From positions 24,334 through 88,333 of the forward strand of contig CAJBKE010000026.1 in the NCBI GenBank assembly GCA_903953565.1: 64,000 nucleotides of DNA, read 5' to 3'. Position 1 is the first letter of the stretch. Every line of letters starts with the position of its first letter. Below are positions 1-8,508 of this stretch, one piece after another. The notes beneath the pieces were generated by a model. That model was given only the letters and a program-made list of their open reading frames with translations. It ran no database searches and was not told the origin of the DNA. Origin of the DNA: an uncultured Verrucomicrobiota bacterium (GTDB taxonomy: Bacteria; Verrucomicrobiota; Verrucomicrobiia; Chthoniobacterales; JACTMZ01). A program made the position numbers and the translations under genes.

Positions 1-2
1 TC

Positions 3-917
3 ATCCGCCGGGCCAGCACCTTCAATACCGCGCGCATCGACCACCTTTATCAGGACCCGCACGTCAACGGAGTGCGCCTCTTTCTCCATTACGGAGATCT
101 GGCCGACTCGGTCAACCTGACGAAAATGCTCTACGAGCTGCAACCTGACGAAGTTTACAACCTCGGGGCGCAGAGCCATGTGCGCGTCAGTTTCGATATT
201 CCCGAATACACCGCCGACGTCACCGGGGTGGGCACGATCCGTATTCTGGAGGCCATCCGTGAATCCGGGGTGAAGCCCCGCTTTTACCAGGCCTCGAGCA
301 GCGAGATGTTCGGCAAGGTGCAGGAGATTCCCCAGAAGGAGACCACGCCGTTCTGGCCGCGCAGTCCCTACGGTTGCGCCAAGATGTTCGGTCACTGGGC
401 CACGGTGAATTACCGCGAGAGCTACAACCTTTTTGCCTGCAGCGGCATTCTCTTCAACCACGAAAGCCCGCGCCGCGGCGAGACCTTCGTGACCCGCAAA
501 ATTTCCCGTGCGGTCGCCGCGATCAAGCTCGGCCTCCAGAAAGACCTCTACCTCGGCAACATGGATGCCAAGCGCGACTGGGGTTATGCCCCGGAATACG
601 TCGAGGGCATGTGGCGCATGCTGCAGGCCGACCAGCCCGATGACTTCGTCTTGGCCACCAATGAGACGCACACGGTCAAAGAATTCGTCGAAGTCGCCTT
701 CGGGCACGTCGGGCTGGACTGGAAGGAATTTGTCAAATACGACGCCCGCTACGAGCGCCCGGCCGAAGTCGATCTCCTCATCGGCGATCCGGCCAAAGCC
801 AAGAAACAGCTTGGCTGGGAGCCGAAGGTCAGATTCAAGGAACTTGTCCAGATCATGGTCGACGCCGATGTCGAAATGCTTGAAGGCAAGGGCCTCGTCC
901 ACCAACATCAAGCCTGA
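3..917 (+). CDS. gmd: GDP-mannose 4,6-dehydratase, 5'-truncated by window edge
   Basis: Converts GDP-D-mannose to GDP-4-keto-6-deoxy-mannose, the first step to GDP-fucose or GDP-rhamnose for surface polysaccharide. The open frame runs from the window edge. About 304 codons are visible against roughly 350-370 for the family, so only the N-terminal Rossmann glycine motif is missing. Family signatures are present: [19 protein letters not shown] at the left edge, the active-site YGCAK followed by [10 protein letters not shown], and [20 protein letters not shown], which is diagnostic for Gmd among short-chain dehydratases. The NADP-dependent extended SDR fold is inferred from the family. It sits 22 bp before rpmB, an unusual neighbour, so cotranscription is possible. 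Confidence 0.95.
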   Translation: MRRASTFNTARIDHLYQDPHVNGVRLFLHYGDLADSVNLTKMLYELQPDEVYNLGAQSHVRVSFDIPEYTADVTGVGTIRILEAIRESGVKPRFYQASSSEMFGKVQEIPQKETTPFWPRSPYGCAKMFGHWATVNYRESYNLFACSGILFNHESPRRGETFVTRKISRAVAAIKLGLQKDLYLGNMDAKRDWGYAPEYVEGMWRMLQADQPDDFVLATNETHTVKEFVEVAFGHVGLDWKEFVKYDARYERPAEVDLLIGDPAKAKKQLGWEPKVRFKELVQIMVDADVEMLEGKGLVHQHQA

Positions 918-939
918 GCAACAGAAGAACCCGAAATTT

Positions 940-1203
940 ATGTCTAGAGTCTGCAGTGTCACCGGAGCCAAGCCCAAGCGCGGCTCGACCATTCATCGCC
1001 GCGGTATGGCCAAGAAGAAAGGCGGCGTCGGCCGCCACGTCACGGCCAACACACCCCGTTATTTTACCCCGAACCTCCAGGAAAAGCGCATCTGGGTTCC
1101 CGAGCTGAAGCGCTTCGTCAAAGTGAAGCTCACCGCCCGCGCCCTGAAGACGATCAACAAGAACGGGGCTTACGCTACTCTCAAGAAGGCCGGCGTCATC
1201 TGA
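940..1203 (+). CDS. rpmB: 50S ribosomal protein bL28
   Basis: Structural protein of the large ribosomal subunit. The 87-residue product begins MSRVCSVTGAKPKRG and contains NIxHR-like STIHRRGMAKKKGG and the RFTPNLQ-type segment YFTPNLQEKRIWVPELKRF. It ends with ARALKTINKNG, all typical of bL28. The paired cysteines of zinc-binding L28 variants are not evident, because only Cys5 is present. The ATG at 940 is chosen because it gives the standard L28 N-terminus; the frame is open further upstream through the end of gmd. A small conserved gene follows 45 bp later. Confidence 0.95.
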   Translation: MSRVCSVTGAKPKRGSTIHRRGMAKKKGGVGRHVTANTPRYFTPNLQEKRIWVPELKRFVKVKLTARALKTINKNGAYATLKKAGVI

Positions 1204-1248
1204 CCCTCTTGAATCCCACCCAAAACCCAAGAAAGGAAACAAACCACC

Positions 1249-1455
1249 ATGGCATTCAGCACAGTCAGCAAAAAAAGCGGTAAAACCTATTTCCTCCACG
1301 CGCGTCTCCAGAAGTTGCGCGGTGGACAGGAAGTCACCCTCTACTACTTCGCGGGACAGCCCAGCGAAGGCGCGATCGACGCGCTTCCGGCCGGCTACGA
1401 AGTCTCCGAAAACGAGCGCACCGGCCTCCCGCTCCTTAAAAAGAGCAAGAAGTAA
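1249..1455 (+). CDS. Small conserved protein of unknown function
   Basis: A 68-residue basic protein, MAFSTVSKKSGKTYFLHARL..., with two short conserved-looking blocks: LRGGQEVTLYYFA and GAIDALPAGYEVSENERTGLPLLKK. I recognise the pattern (a K-S-G-K-T-Y-F-L-H start, then YYFA, then GYEV..RTGLP.LKK) as a small protein found in several bacterial phyla, but I know no assigned function. It has a strong ribosome-binding site (AAAGGAAA, about 11 bp before the ATG) and is followed directly by a rho-independent terminator, so it is a real expressed gene, probably in the rpmB transcript. No signal peptide or membrane segment is visible. Confidence 0.8.
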   Translation: MAFSTVSKKSGKTYFLHARLQKLRGGQEVTLYYFAGQPSEGAIDALPAGYEVSENERTGLPLLKKSKK

Positions 1456-1482
1456 GGCGCCAGTCAGACGTCTTTTCAGGAA

Positions 1483-1516
1483 AGCGGCCCGGCACTCGTT
1501 GCAGGGCCGCTTTTTT
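1483..1516 (+). terminator. Rho-independent terminator after the rpmB operon
   Basis: The arms AGCGGCCC (1483-1490) and GGGCCGCT (1504-1511) are perfectly complementary around a 13-nt loop. They are followed by a run of six T. This is a classical intrinsic terminator closing the rpmB and small-gene transcript. Confidence 0.85.
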
Positions 1517-1532
1517 CATTGCCGCTCACCAC

Positions 1533-2723
1533 GTGAAGAATCCCCTGATCATCGGCGGCGGCCTCGTCGGCTTGGCCACCGCGTGGCAGTTGCTCCGCTC
1601 CGGCCGTGTTCCGTCGCTCACTCTTTTGGAGAAGGAGTCGCGTGTCGGCGCCCACCAAAGCACGCACAACAGCGGCGTGCTCCACGCGGGACTCTACTAC
1701 CAACCGGGTTCTCTGAAGGCGCGCCTCGCGGTGGAAGGTATTCGCGAAATGACCGCCTACTGCCGGGAGAAAAACATCCCGCACGAAATCTGCGGCAAGG
1801 TCGTGGTGGCCGTGGACGAGAGCGAAGTCCCGCGGCTGCGCGGATTGCAAACCCGGGGGCACGCCAACGGACTCACCGGCCTGCACTGGTTGGATCGCGA
1901 TGGCTTGCGAGCCATCGAACCGCACGCCGCCGGTGTTGCCGCGCTTCATGTTCCGGAAGAAGGCATCGTCGACTACGCCGCAGTGTGCGAAGCCCTCCGC
2001 AGCGACATTTCGGACATGAACGGCCGAATCGTGACCGGAGCAGAAGTTGTCGCGTTGCATGAGGCAGGAGACGGCTGGACGGCCATAACCAAAGCTGGGG
2101 ATTTCGCCGGCGATTTTCTCGTCAACTGTGCCGGACTCCACAGCGACCGTGTCTGTCGTCTGGCCGGCCTTGATCCCGCCGACCGCATCGTTCCGTTCCG
2201 CGGCGAGTATTACCAACTGCGCCCCGAGGCCGCGCATCTCGTGCACCATCTCATCTATCCCGTGCCCGATCCGAAATTTCCCTTCCTCGGTGTCCATTTC
2301 ACCCGTTTGATCGCCGGTGGGGTCGAAGCCGGACCCAATGCCGTCCTCGCTTTCGCCCGCGAGGCCTACCGCAAAACCCAGTGGAACGCCCGGGATCTGG
2401 CCGAAGCCCTCTCGTTTCCGGGCCTGTGGAAATTTCTGGCCCGCCATCCGCGCATGGCTTGGGACGAGGGCCTGCGTTCGATGAGCAGGAAGCTTTTCTG
2501 CCGCTCGTTGCAGCGCTTGGTGCCCGATTTGCGGGAAGGGGACCTCGCCCCCGGCGAGGCCGGCGTGCGGGCGCAAGCCATCTCATCGGAAGGCGAGTTG
2601 GTGCAAGACTTCCGCCTCGTTTCCGGCTCGCGAGCCCTCCACGTGGTCAACGCACCGAGCCCTGCAGCCACGGCCAGCCTCGCCATCGGACGCGAGGTGA
2701 TGCAAAGGATCGCCGGAGGTTGA
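1533..2723 (+). CDS. lhgO: L-2-hydroxyglutarate oxidase family FAD protein
   Basis: FAD-dependent oxidoreductase of the DAO fold that oxidises L-2-hydroxyglutarate to 2-oxoglutarate, a metabolite-repair role. The 396-residue length matches LhgO. The N-terminal dinucleotide motif LIIGGGLVGLATAWQL is clear, followed by the family block STHNSGVLHAGLYYQPGSLKA (split by the FAD site) and later VNCAGLHSDRV and PFRGEYYQL. The C-terminus has the expected SPAATASLAIG flavin-binding segment. The GTG start at 1533 directly precedes the Rossmann strand and lies just after the terminator. It appears to be a single-gene unit, 49 bp before the next gene. Other DAO-family 2-hydroxyacid oxidases are possible, but the HSG..H.G block favours LhgO. 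Confidence 0.88.
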   Translation: MKNPLIIGGGLVGLATAWQLLRSGRVPSLTLLEKESRVGAHQSTHNSGVLHAGLYYQPGSLKARLAVEGIREMTAYCREKNIPHEICGKVVVAVDESEVPRLRGLQTRGHANGLTGLHWLDRDGLRAIEPHAAGVAALHVPEEGIVDYAAVCEALRSDISDMNGRIVTGAEVVALHEAGDGWTAITKAGDFAGDFLVNCAGLHSDRVCRLAGLDPADRIVPFRGEYYQLRPEAAHLVHHLIYPVPDPKFPFLGVHFTRLIAGGVEAGPNAVLAFAREAYRKTQWNARDLAEALSFPGLWKFLARHPRMAWDEGLRSMSRKLFCRSLQRLVPDLREGDLAPGEAGVRAQAISSEGELVQDFRLVSGSRALHVVNAPSPAATASLAIGREVMQRIAGG

Positions 2724-2772
2724 GTCCCGCTAAATTCTTCCGTCCCAAGGTCCGAGTCGCTAACTTTTCCCT

Positions 2773-3855
2773 GTGCAAAAGACACTTGTCCTTCTTTTTG
2801 TTCTTACTCCCCTTCTGGTGCGCGGTGCCGAATGGATCGACTTGAACGACGGCACCAAGGTCGAAGGCAAAATCATTTCGGCTGGTGCCCAGACGATCAC
2901 GATCGAAGTCCAGACCAGCCCGACGATCCGCGAGGAAAAATCTTATCCGCGTGCCGATGTGGCCAAAGTCCAGCGTGCCACCCAGGACGACGTGGCCTTT
3001 GAAGAGATCGCGGCCATTACGTTGCCCGCCACGGCAGATGATGCCGCGGTTTACGACGCGCCGCTCGAAAGGGTGCGGTCGTTCATGAAGATCTACGCCT
3101 ATAGCAAACACATGCCGGAGGCGCGCAAGTTGGCCGGTGCCCTCGAATCCGAGCGCGCCCGAGTTGAGGGAGGCGAGGTCAAGGTCGAGGGACAATGGAT
3201 CAGCGGCGCAGCCGCCGGGCCCGACAAAAGCGAACTCGGCGGTCGGATCCAGATTTCAAAAATGAAGTCCGCCTCCGATGCCGCGTCGGCTCTCATGGTG
3301 TTCGAGGTCCTCGAGAAAAACCACGCCACTTCCTCGGCCTATCCCGAAGCGGTGAAGCTGGCGCGTCAATCGATCGGCAAACTTCGTTCTGATTTGTTGC
3401 GGGCGCGGGCGGATTTCGACCGGCGCACGCGCGAGCAGGAACAAGGTTTGCAGCTGGCCAGCGCCGACCGGCGTCTGCAAATCGAGCAGGGGATCGCCCA
3501 GGAAAAAGCGGCCGTGCAGGCGCAAGTCGATCGCGCCAAGCAATCCGGCGCCAAATGGCGCCCCCTTTTGCCCGACGCCAAGGTGCTCGATGAGACGTCC
3601 AGCCTCGCGGACAGTGAAGACCTGCGCTTGTCCAAGATCGATGTCGACAGTATGGCTGCCGGTGTTGCCGCGGCGGCTGAAGCCAAGGAGCAGATTGCCG
3701 GCGGCCAATTGACCGAAGCCAAGGCCAGTCTTGAGCGCGCCGGAAAGGTCTGGCCGCAGTATGTTCTGCTTGCCTCCCTCAACGAATCGCTCAAAAAAGC
3801 GGAGCAAGAAGCCGCCGATAAAGCCAAAGAAGAAGCCAAAACCGCTAAACCATGA
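2773..3855 (+). CDS. Secreted beta-domain and coiled-coil protein coupled to hisB
   Basis: A 360-residue exported protein of unknown function. It has a signal peptide at about residues 1-18 (hydrophobic core LVLLFVLTPLLV, cleavage near RGA). A small beta-rich SH3/Sm-like segment follows (WIDLNDGTKVEGKI ... YPRADVAKVQ, about 20-75). A helical middle and a long charged coiled coil at about 200-270 come next, and the C-terminus is Ala/Lys/Glu-rich. The beta segment resembles the N-terminus of the protein at 21712-22611. The GTG start at 2773 is chosen because it places the signal peptide correctly. The stop overlaps the hisB start by four bases (ATGA), so it is translationally coupled to histidine genes although nothing suggests a role in that pathway. 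It resembles secreted PVC-group proteins, but I cannot name a function. Confidence 0.75.
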   Translation: MQKTLVLLFVLTPLLVRGAEWIDLNDGTKVEGKIISAGAQTITIEVQTSPTIREEKSYPRADVAKVQRATQDDVAFEEIAAITLPATADDAAVYDAPLERVRSFMKIYAYSKHMPEARKLAGALESERARVEGGEVKVEGQWISGAAAGPDKSELGGRIQISKMKSASDAASALMVFEVLEKNHATSSAYPEAVKLARQSIGKLRSDLLRARADFDRRTREQEQGLQLASADRRLQIEQGIAQEKAAVQAQVDRAKQSGAKWRPLLPDAKVLDETSSLADSEDLRLSKIDVDSMAAGVAAAAEAKEQIAGGQLTEAKASLERAGKVWPQYVLLASLNESLKKAEQEAADKAKEEAKTAKP

Positions 3856-4439
3856 GCCGCACTGCCACCGTCAAACGCAAAACCCGCGAAACCGACATCG
3901 AGCTGACTTTCACCATCGATGGCACCGGACGCGCCGACATTTCCACCGGCATCGGCTTCTTCGATCACATGCTCGAGTTGTTCACCAAGCACGGGCTCTT
4001 TGATTTGCAGCTCAAGGCCAAAGGCGATCTCAATGTCGACGCCCACCACACGGTGGAAGATGTCGGCCTCGCCCTCGGCCAAGCGCTGCGAGAGGCGCTC
4101 GGCGAAAAAAAAGGACTCTGCCGCTACGGATGGTGCTTGTTGCCGATGGATGATGCGCTCGCGCGCATCGCGCTCGATTGCAGCGGCCGTCCCTATCTCG
4201 CTTACGAGGCGCCGGAAGATGCAGGGTCCATTGGTGACTTTCCTTTTCAACTGCTCGAGGAATTCCTCCGTGCATTCAGCGTCCAAGGCGGACTCAATTT
4301 GCACGTCACCCTGCTCGACGGACGCGATACGCATCACATGGCTGAGGCGGTCTTCAAAGGCCTGGCCCGCACGCTCGACCAAGCCACGCAAATCGACCCG
4401 CGTGTGCAAGGAGTGCCCAGCACCAAAGGCCAACTCTGA
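3852..4439 (+). CDS. hisB: Imidazoleglycerol-phosphate dehydratase
   Basis: Catalyses the sixth step of histidine biosynthesis (IGP to imidazole-acetol phosphate) in the cytoplasm. The 195-residue monofunctional form lacks the phosphatase domain of the E. coli enzyme. Metal-binding histidine motifs are present: GIGFFDHMLELF and DAHHTVEDVGLALGQAL in the first half, and LDGRDTHHMAEAVFKGLARTL in the second. ATGA overlap with the preceding secreted-protein gene and a 3-bp gap to hisH show a coupled hisB-hisH-hisA unit. Confidence 0.97.
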   Translation: MSRTATVKRKTRETDIELTFTIDGTGRADISTGIGFFDHMLELFTKHGLFDLQLKAKGDLNVDAHHTVEDVGLALGQALREALGEKKGLCRYGWCLLPMDDALARIALDCSGRPYLAYEAPEDAGSIGDFPFQLLEEFLRAFSVQGGLNLHVTLLDGRDTHHMAEAVFKGLARTLDQATQIDPRVQGVPSTKGQL

Positions 4440-4442
4440 TCC

Positions 4443-5081
4443 ATGGCCGACTCGCCACGCGTGGCCATGATCGATTATGGCAGCGGCAACCTGCGCAGCG
4501 TGGAAAAAGCGCTGCAGCATGCCGGCGCCGAAGTTTTTCGTGCCGCTTCGCCGGATGCTTTGGCTGATTGCGCCGCCATCGTGTTGCCCGGCGTCGGATC
4601 GTTCGGCGATTGTGCGCGCAGTCTGCAGGAACGCGGTCTGACCGACCCACTTCGCGCCTGGCTGGCTGCCGATCGCCCTTACCTCGGTATTTGTCTCGGC
4701 TACCAAATTCTCTTCGCCACCAGCGAAGAGTCGCCGGAGGCCCGGGGTTTGGCGCATTGGCCGGGCAATGTCGTGCGTTTCCCCTCACGAAAAGATTTGA
4801 AAGTTCCGCACATGGGATGGAACAACCTGGAATATCGCGCCCACGATCCGCTCTTCGGCGGCCTCCCTGATCCCGCATTTCTTTATTTTGTGCACTCCTA
4901 CTATCCGGAACCGTCCGAGCCGGATTTGATCACGGCCGCATGCACGCACGGCGTTCCTTTCGCCGCCGCCTGTCGCCGCGGCAATGTGCGCGGAGTGCAA
5001 TTCCATCCGGAAAAAAGCCAAGACACAGGATTGCGTATGCTGGAAAATTTCGTCGGCGAACTTCGCGGAGCAACAAACTGA
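4443..5081 (+). CDS. hisH: Imidazole glycerol phosphate synthase, glutaminase subunit
   Basis: Class I glutamine amidotransferase that supplies ammonia to HisF for making IGP and AICAR. The 212 residues include the oxyanion segment VLPGVGSFGDC, the nucleophile elbow YLGICLGYQIL (catalytic Cys) and the His-Glu pair in GVQFHPEKSQ. Its partner hisF is not in this window. The stop overlaps the hisA ATG by one base (TGATG). Confidence 0.97.
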   Translation: MADSPRVAMIDYGSGNLRSVEKALQHAGAEVFRAASPDALADCAAIVLPGVGSFGDCARSLQERGLTDPLRAWLAADRPYLGICLGYQILFATSEESPEARGLAHWPGNVVRFPSRKDLKVPHMGWNNLEYRAHDPLFGGLPDPAFLYFVHSYYPEPSEPDLITAACTHGVPFAAACRRGNVRGVQFHPEKSQDTGLRMLENFVGELRGATN

Positions 5082-5809
5082 TGCTACTTTACCCTGCAAT
5101 CGATTTGATGGGCGGACAAGCCGTCCGCCTCCGGCAAGGTCGCGCCGAAGAAAAGACGGTCTATTCCGACGATCCCATCGCTGTGGCCCGCGAATGGGAG
5201 GCCCGTGGCGGCGATTGGCTTCATGTGGTGGACCTCGATGCGGCTTTCACCGGTGTGCAGTCCAATCTCGAAGTCGTCCGTCGCATGACTGCGAGCATCC
5301 GTATTCCCGTGCAGTTGGGGGGCGGAATTCGCGACGAGGCCGCGATCGAGAGGGCGCTTGGCGCGGGTGTATCGAGGGTTGTCATCGGCACGCGAGCGGC
5401 CGAGGCCGATGATTTTGTTGAAAGGATGGTTGGAAAATTCGGCGGGGAACGCATCGCGGTCGGTATCGATGCGAAGGATGGCTTCGTCGCGGTGCGCGGT
5501 TGGACCGAGAGCACCAAACTGGCTGCCTTTGACTTGGCCTTGCGCGCGGAAAAAGCCGGCGCCGGGGCGATTATCTACACGGATATCGCCACGGATGGAA
5601 TGTTGCAAGGACCTAATGTGCAAGCAGTTAAAGATATGATCGCCGAGACTAAAGTGCCGGTCATTTCCAGCGGCGGCGTCTCTTCGGCCAAAGACCTCTC
5701 TGTGCTGGCTGGTGTGGAAGGCTTGTCTGGAGCCATCATTGGCAAGGCGCTCTTCGATGGGCTGATCCAAGGCAATCTGCGCGAAGCCATGGCGGCGGCT
5801 GATGCCTGA
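5081..5809 (+). CDS. hisA: Phosphoribosylformimino-AICAR-phosphate isomerase
   Basis: TIM-barrel isomerase that opens the ribose ring of ProFAR to PRFAR in histidine biosynthesis. The product has 242 residues starting MLLYPAIDLMGGQAVRLRQG. The first catalytic Asp lies in PAIDL. The half-barrel phosphate-binding loops are visible as VQLGGGIRD and VISSGGVSS, with the second acidic strand YTDIATDGML. The ATG at 5081 is fixed by the coupled overlap with hisH and by homology. It is the last gene of the his cluster here; the next gene starts 54 bp later. Confidence 0.97.
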   Translation: MLLYPAIDLMGGQAVRLRQGRAEEKTVYSDDPIAVAREWEARGGDWLHVVDLDAAFTGVQSNLEVVRRMTASIRIPVQLGGGIRDEAAIERALGAGVSRVVIGTRAAEADDFVERMVGKFGGERIAVGIDAKDGFVAVRGWTESTKLAAFDLALRAEKAGAGAIIYTDIATDGMLQGPNVQAVKDMIAETKVPVISSGGVSSAKDLSVLAGVEGLSGAIIGKALFDGLIQGNLREAMAAADA

Positions 5810-5863
5810 GTAGCTCTCAGTTTCGCCTTGATGTCCTAACAGGTCTCTGTTCAGTTTCATCCC

Positions 5864-6295
5864 ATGACTCGCACTGCGTTGACTTGGACTTCTCTTGGTC
5901 TGCTCGGCGGCTTGCTCGCGGCTTGTGCGCCCGAGAAGCCCCAGACCACCCCGCGTAATCGCTACGGCTTCGGCGGAACGCAAACTCTGCAGCAGCAGCC
6001 GGCTGCGCAGCAACCTGCACCTTCCAATCTGCCGCCCCTCAGCGGCACCGACACCACGGCGGGGATGACCGATACTGCGTTGGTCAATCCCATCCCGAAT
6101 CCGACGCCCGCCCCTACGCCGCCTCCGGTCAGCCTCCCGACGCCCGAGATCTCCTACGGTATCCCTGTCCCCGGAAAGCCGGGCTTCGTTACGAGCCCAC
6201 ATGCGCCCAGCGCCGGCTTTGTCGATGTGCGCGGATTTCCTCCGGGCACCGAGGTGAAAGATCCTTACACGGGTCGGATCTTTCTCGTTCCCTGA
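5864..6295 (+). CDS. Small proline-rich lipoprotein
   Basis: A 143-residue predicted lipoprotein. The signal peptide has the lipobox LLAAC, with Cys21 as the expected lipidation site. The mature part is low-complexity: a Gln/Ala/Pro-rich stretch, then a Pro/Thr-rich linker (PNPTPAPTPPPVSLPTPE), and a short ordered-looking C-terminus (GFVTSPHAPSAGFVDVRGFPPGTEVKDPYTGRIFLVP). The last segment, FVDVRGFPPGTEVKDPYTGRIFLVP, looks like a conserved motif that may bind the cell wall or a partner. No enzyme motif is seen. It stands alone between hisA and tyrA. Confidence 0.75.
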   Translation: MTRTALTWTSLGLLGGLLAACAPEKPQTTPRNRYGFGGTQTLQQQPAAQQPAPSNLPPLSGTDTTAGMTDTALVNPIPNPTPAPTPPPVSLPTPEISYGIPVPGKPGFVTSPHAPSAGFVDVRGFPPGTEVKDPYTGRIFLVP

Positions 6296-6349
6296 ACCGT
6301 CATTTTCCGGCGTGAGATTCACGCTGTCTCCTGCCATAGTCGGCGGAAT

Positions 6350-7213
6350 ATGACCGCCGCACCCACGTCCGTATCCGTATTCGGCCCGGGTCTGATGGGC
6401 GGTTCGCTTCTCATGGCTCTGCGCCAACGCGCGCCCGACATCAAACTCGGAGTTTGGGCAAGGCGGACAGCGGTTGTTGATGAACTCAAGCTCCGCAAAC
6501 TGGCGGATTTCGGTGGCACCGACGCGGCCGCAGTCGCGGCGGATTCGCAAATGATCGTGCTTTGTCTTCCGGTCGAGCACCTCGAGAAAGTGGCGGCCGA
6601 GATCAAAGATGTCCTCCCACGCAACGCTTGGGTGACGGATGTGGGCAGCGTCAAAAAATCCGTGGTGGAAACGTTGGAGAAATTGTTCGGCCGCGGCGGG
6701 TGCTTTGTCGGGAGCCATCCCATGTGCGGGTCCGAAGAGGCCGGTCTCCAGGCCGCGCGGACCGATCTTTACCAAGGTGCCTTGTGCGTCATCACACCGA
6801 CATCCCACTCCAATCCCCAAGCAGTGCGTGCCGTCAGCGCCCTCTGGCGGACCGTAGGTGCGCGCACGATAGAAATGGAGCCGGCCGAACATGACCGGGC
6901 CGCCGCGATTGTCAGTCATGTGCCGCACGTTGCCGCCGCTCTCTTGGTCGAGTTGGTTCGCGCCGAAAAGCCATCCTTCCGGGAGCTTTGCGCCGGGGGC
7001 TTCCGCGACACCACGCGCATTGCCTCGGGATCTCCCGACTTGTGGGCGGGTATTCTCTCTTCCAACCGTGCGGAGGTTCTTGCCGCATTGCGTAAGCTCA
7101 CTGCCGCCGCCACGCGGATCGAGGGAGCCTTGCAAAGCAACGACACCGATGCCCTTCGCGCTTTCCTGGCCGAAGCAGCTCAACACCGCTTCGAAATCCT
7201 TTCCCGATCCTGA
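6350..7213 (+). CDS. tyrA: Prephenate/arogenate dehydrogenase
   Basis: NAD(P)-dependent oxidative decarboxylation of prephenate (or arogenate) in tyrosine synthesis. The 287-residue TyrA has an N-terminal Rossmann motif (VFGPGLMGGSLLMAL), the substrate-site block VGSHPMCGSEEAG, and the helical-domain motif HDRAAAIVSHVPHVAAA. No chorismate mutase or ACT domain is attached. It is followed two bases later by aroA and then cmk and plsC, an aromatic and phospholipid biosynthetic operon with nearly no spacing. Prephenate versus arogenate preference cannot be read from the sequence. Confidence 0.92.
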   Translation: MTAAPTSVSVFGPGLMGGSLLMALRQRAPDIKLGVWARRTAVVDELKLRKLADFGGTDAAAVAADSQMIVLCLPVEHLEKVAAEIKDVLPRNAWVTDVGSVKKSVVETLEKLFGRGGCFVGSHPMCGSEEAGLQAARTDLYQGALCVITPTSHSNPQAVRAVSALWRTVGARTIEMEPAEHDRAAAIVSHVPHVAAALLVELVRAEKPSFRELCAGGFRDTTRIASGSPDLWAGILSSNRAEVLAALRKLTAAATRIEGALQSNDTDALRAFLAEAAQHRFEILSRS

Positions 7214-7215
7214 AC

Positions 7216-8508
7216 GTGGAAATTCGTGTTCATCGTGCTCCGCAGATCACGGCGGAGATCAAGGTTCCGGGAGACAAGAGCATTTCCCACCGGGCGGGTA
7301 TGCTGGCTGCACTTTCCGATGGGCCGTGTCGTCTGACCAATTATCTGCGCGGCGAGGATTGTCTGGGAACTTTGCGCGTTTTGCGCCAGTTGGGCGTGGT
7401 CATCGAGGAAGAAGCCGGTGGCGTCTTCACCGTGCACGGACGCGCGGGCCGCTTCAGCACGCCATCCGGTGATCTCGACTGCGGAAACTCCGGCACCACC
7501 ATGAGATTGATGTCGGGTCTGCTTGCGGCACAGCCTTTCCGATCGCGTTTGACCGGCGATCCCTCCCTTTCCCGCCGCCCCATGAAGCGTGTCATGGAGC
7601 CACTCGGGTTAATGGGGGCGAAACTCAGCACCGAGGGTGAGGGCGATCGTCCTCCGCTTGTCATCGATGGGAGTGCCGATTTGCAGGGCATCGAATACCG
7701 CCTGCCGGTGGCCAGCGCGCAGGTGAAGAGTTGTGTTCTCTTGGCCGGCCTGCTCGCGCACGGCGAAACATCCGTTGTCCAACCGGTCGCCACGCGCGAT
7801 CACACCGAGCGGATGTTGGAGTCCTTCGGAGTTCCGCTTGGCCGGGCGGGGAACCGTATTTCGGTGCAGGGCGGCAAGCTTCCGCGCGCCCGCGACTTCG
7901 TCGTTCCCGGGGATATTTCCAGCGCCGCTTTCTGGTTGGTCGCAGCCTCCGCTCATCCCGCCTCCAAGCTCACGCTGCGTGAAGTCGGGCTCAACCCGAC
8001 GCGGACTGGAATCATAGCTGTTCTCCGCCGCATGGGGGCAAACATTGGCGAAGCAGTTTCCAACGAGTCGGGCGAACCGATCGGCACGATTGAAGTTTCC
8101 GGCGCATTGTTGCAAGGAACCACCATTGGTGGGGATGAGATTCCCAACGTGATCGATGAAATTCCCGTTCTGGCCGTGGCGGGAGCCCTCGCCTCGGGAA
8201 CCACGGTTATTCGTGATGCCGCCGAGCTTCGCGTCAAGGAATCGGACCGCCTCGCCGTGGTAGCGCAGCACCTCCTGGCCATGGGTGCAGACGTGACGGA
8301 AAATCCGGACGGTCTGGTTATCCGCGGCGGCCGTCCTCTGCACGGCGCCCGCCTCAACAGCCATGGTGACCACCGTATCGCCATGGCATTTGCCATCGCC
8401 GGACTCTTTGCCGACGGCGAAACCGTCATCGAGGACACCGCCTGCGTCGAGACATCCTATCCGGGGTTTGCGGCACAGCTTCGACAATTGTTTGATGAAA
8501 ATGGGTAA
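7216..8508 (+). CDS. aroA: 3-phosphoshikimate 1-carboxyvinyltransferase (EPSP synthase)
   Basis: Transfers enolpyruvate from PEP to shikimate-3-phosphate in the shikimate pathway. The 430 residues carry all landmark motifs: PGDKSISHRAGML, DCGNSGTTMRLMSGLLA, RLTGDPSLSRRPM, ELRVKESDRLAVV and HGDHRIAMAFAIAGL. The start is GTG at 7216, two bases after the tyrA stop, and matches the family N-terminus. The class I/II glyphosate phenotype was not judged. The 3' end overlaps cmk by 14 bp. Confidence 0.97.
   Translation: MEIRVHRAPQITAEIKVPGDKSISHRAGMLAALSDGPCRLTNYLRGEDCLGTLRVLRQLGVVIEEEAGGVFTVHGRAGRFSTPSGDLDCGNSGTTMRLMSGLLAAQPFRSRLTGDPSLSRRPMKRVMEPLGLMGAKLSTEGEGDRPPLVIDGSADLQGIEYRLPVASAQVKSCVLLAGLLAHGETSVVQPVATRDHTERMLESFGVPLGRAGNRISVQGGKLPRARDFVVPGDISSAAFWLVAASAHPASKLTLREVGLNPTRTGIIAVLRRMGANIGEAVSNESGEPIGTIEVSGALLQGTTIGGDEIPNVIDEIPVLAVAGALASGTTVIRDAAELRVKESDRLAVVAQHLLAMGADVTENPDGLVIRGGRPLHGARLNSHGDHRIAMAFAIAGLFADGETVIEDTACVETSYPGFAAQLRQLFDENG

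Noticed and set aside
5084..7186. A 700-codon minus-strand frame opposite hisA, the lipoprotein gene and tyrA
   Set aside because: Antisense shadow of three recognised genes, low-complexity Arg/Gly-rich translation.
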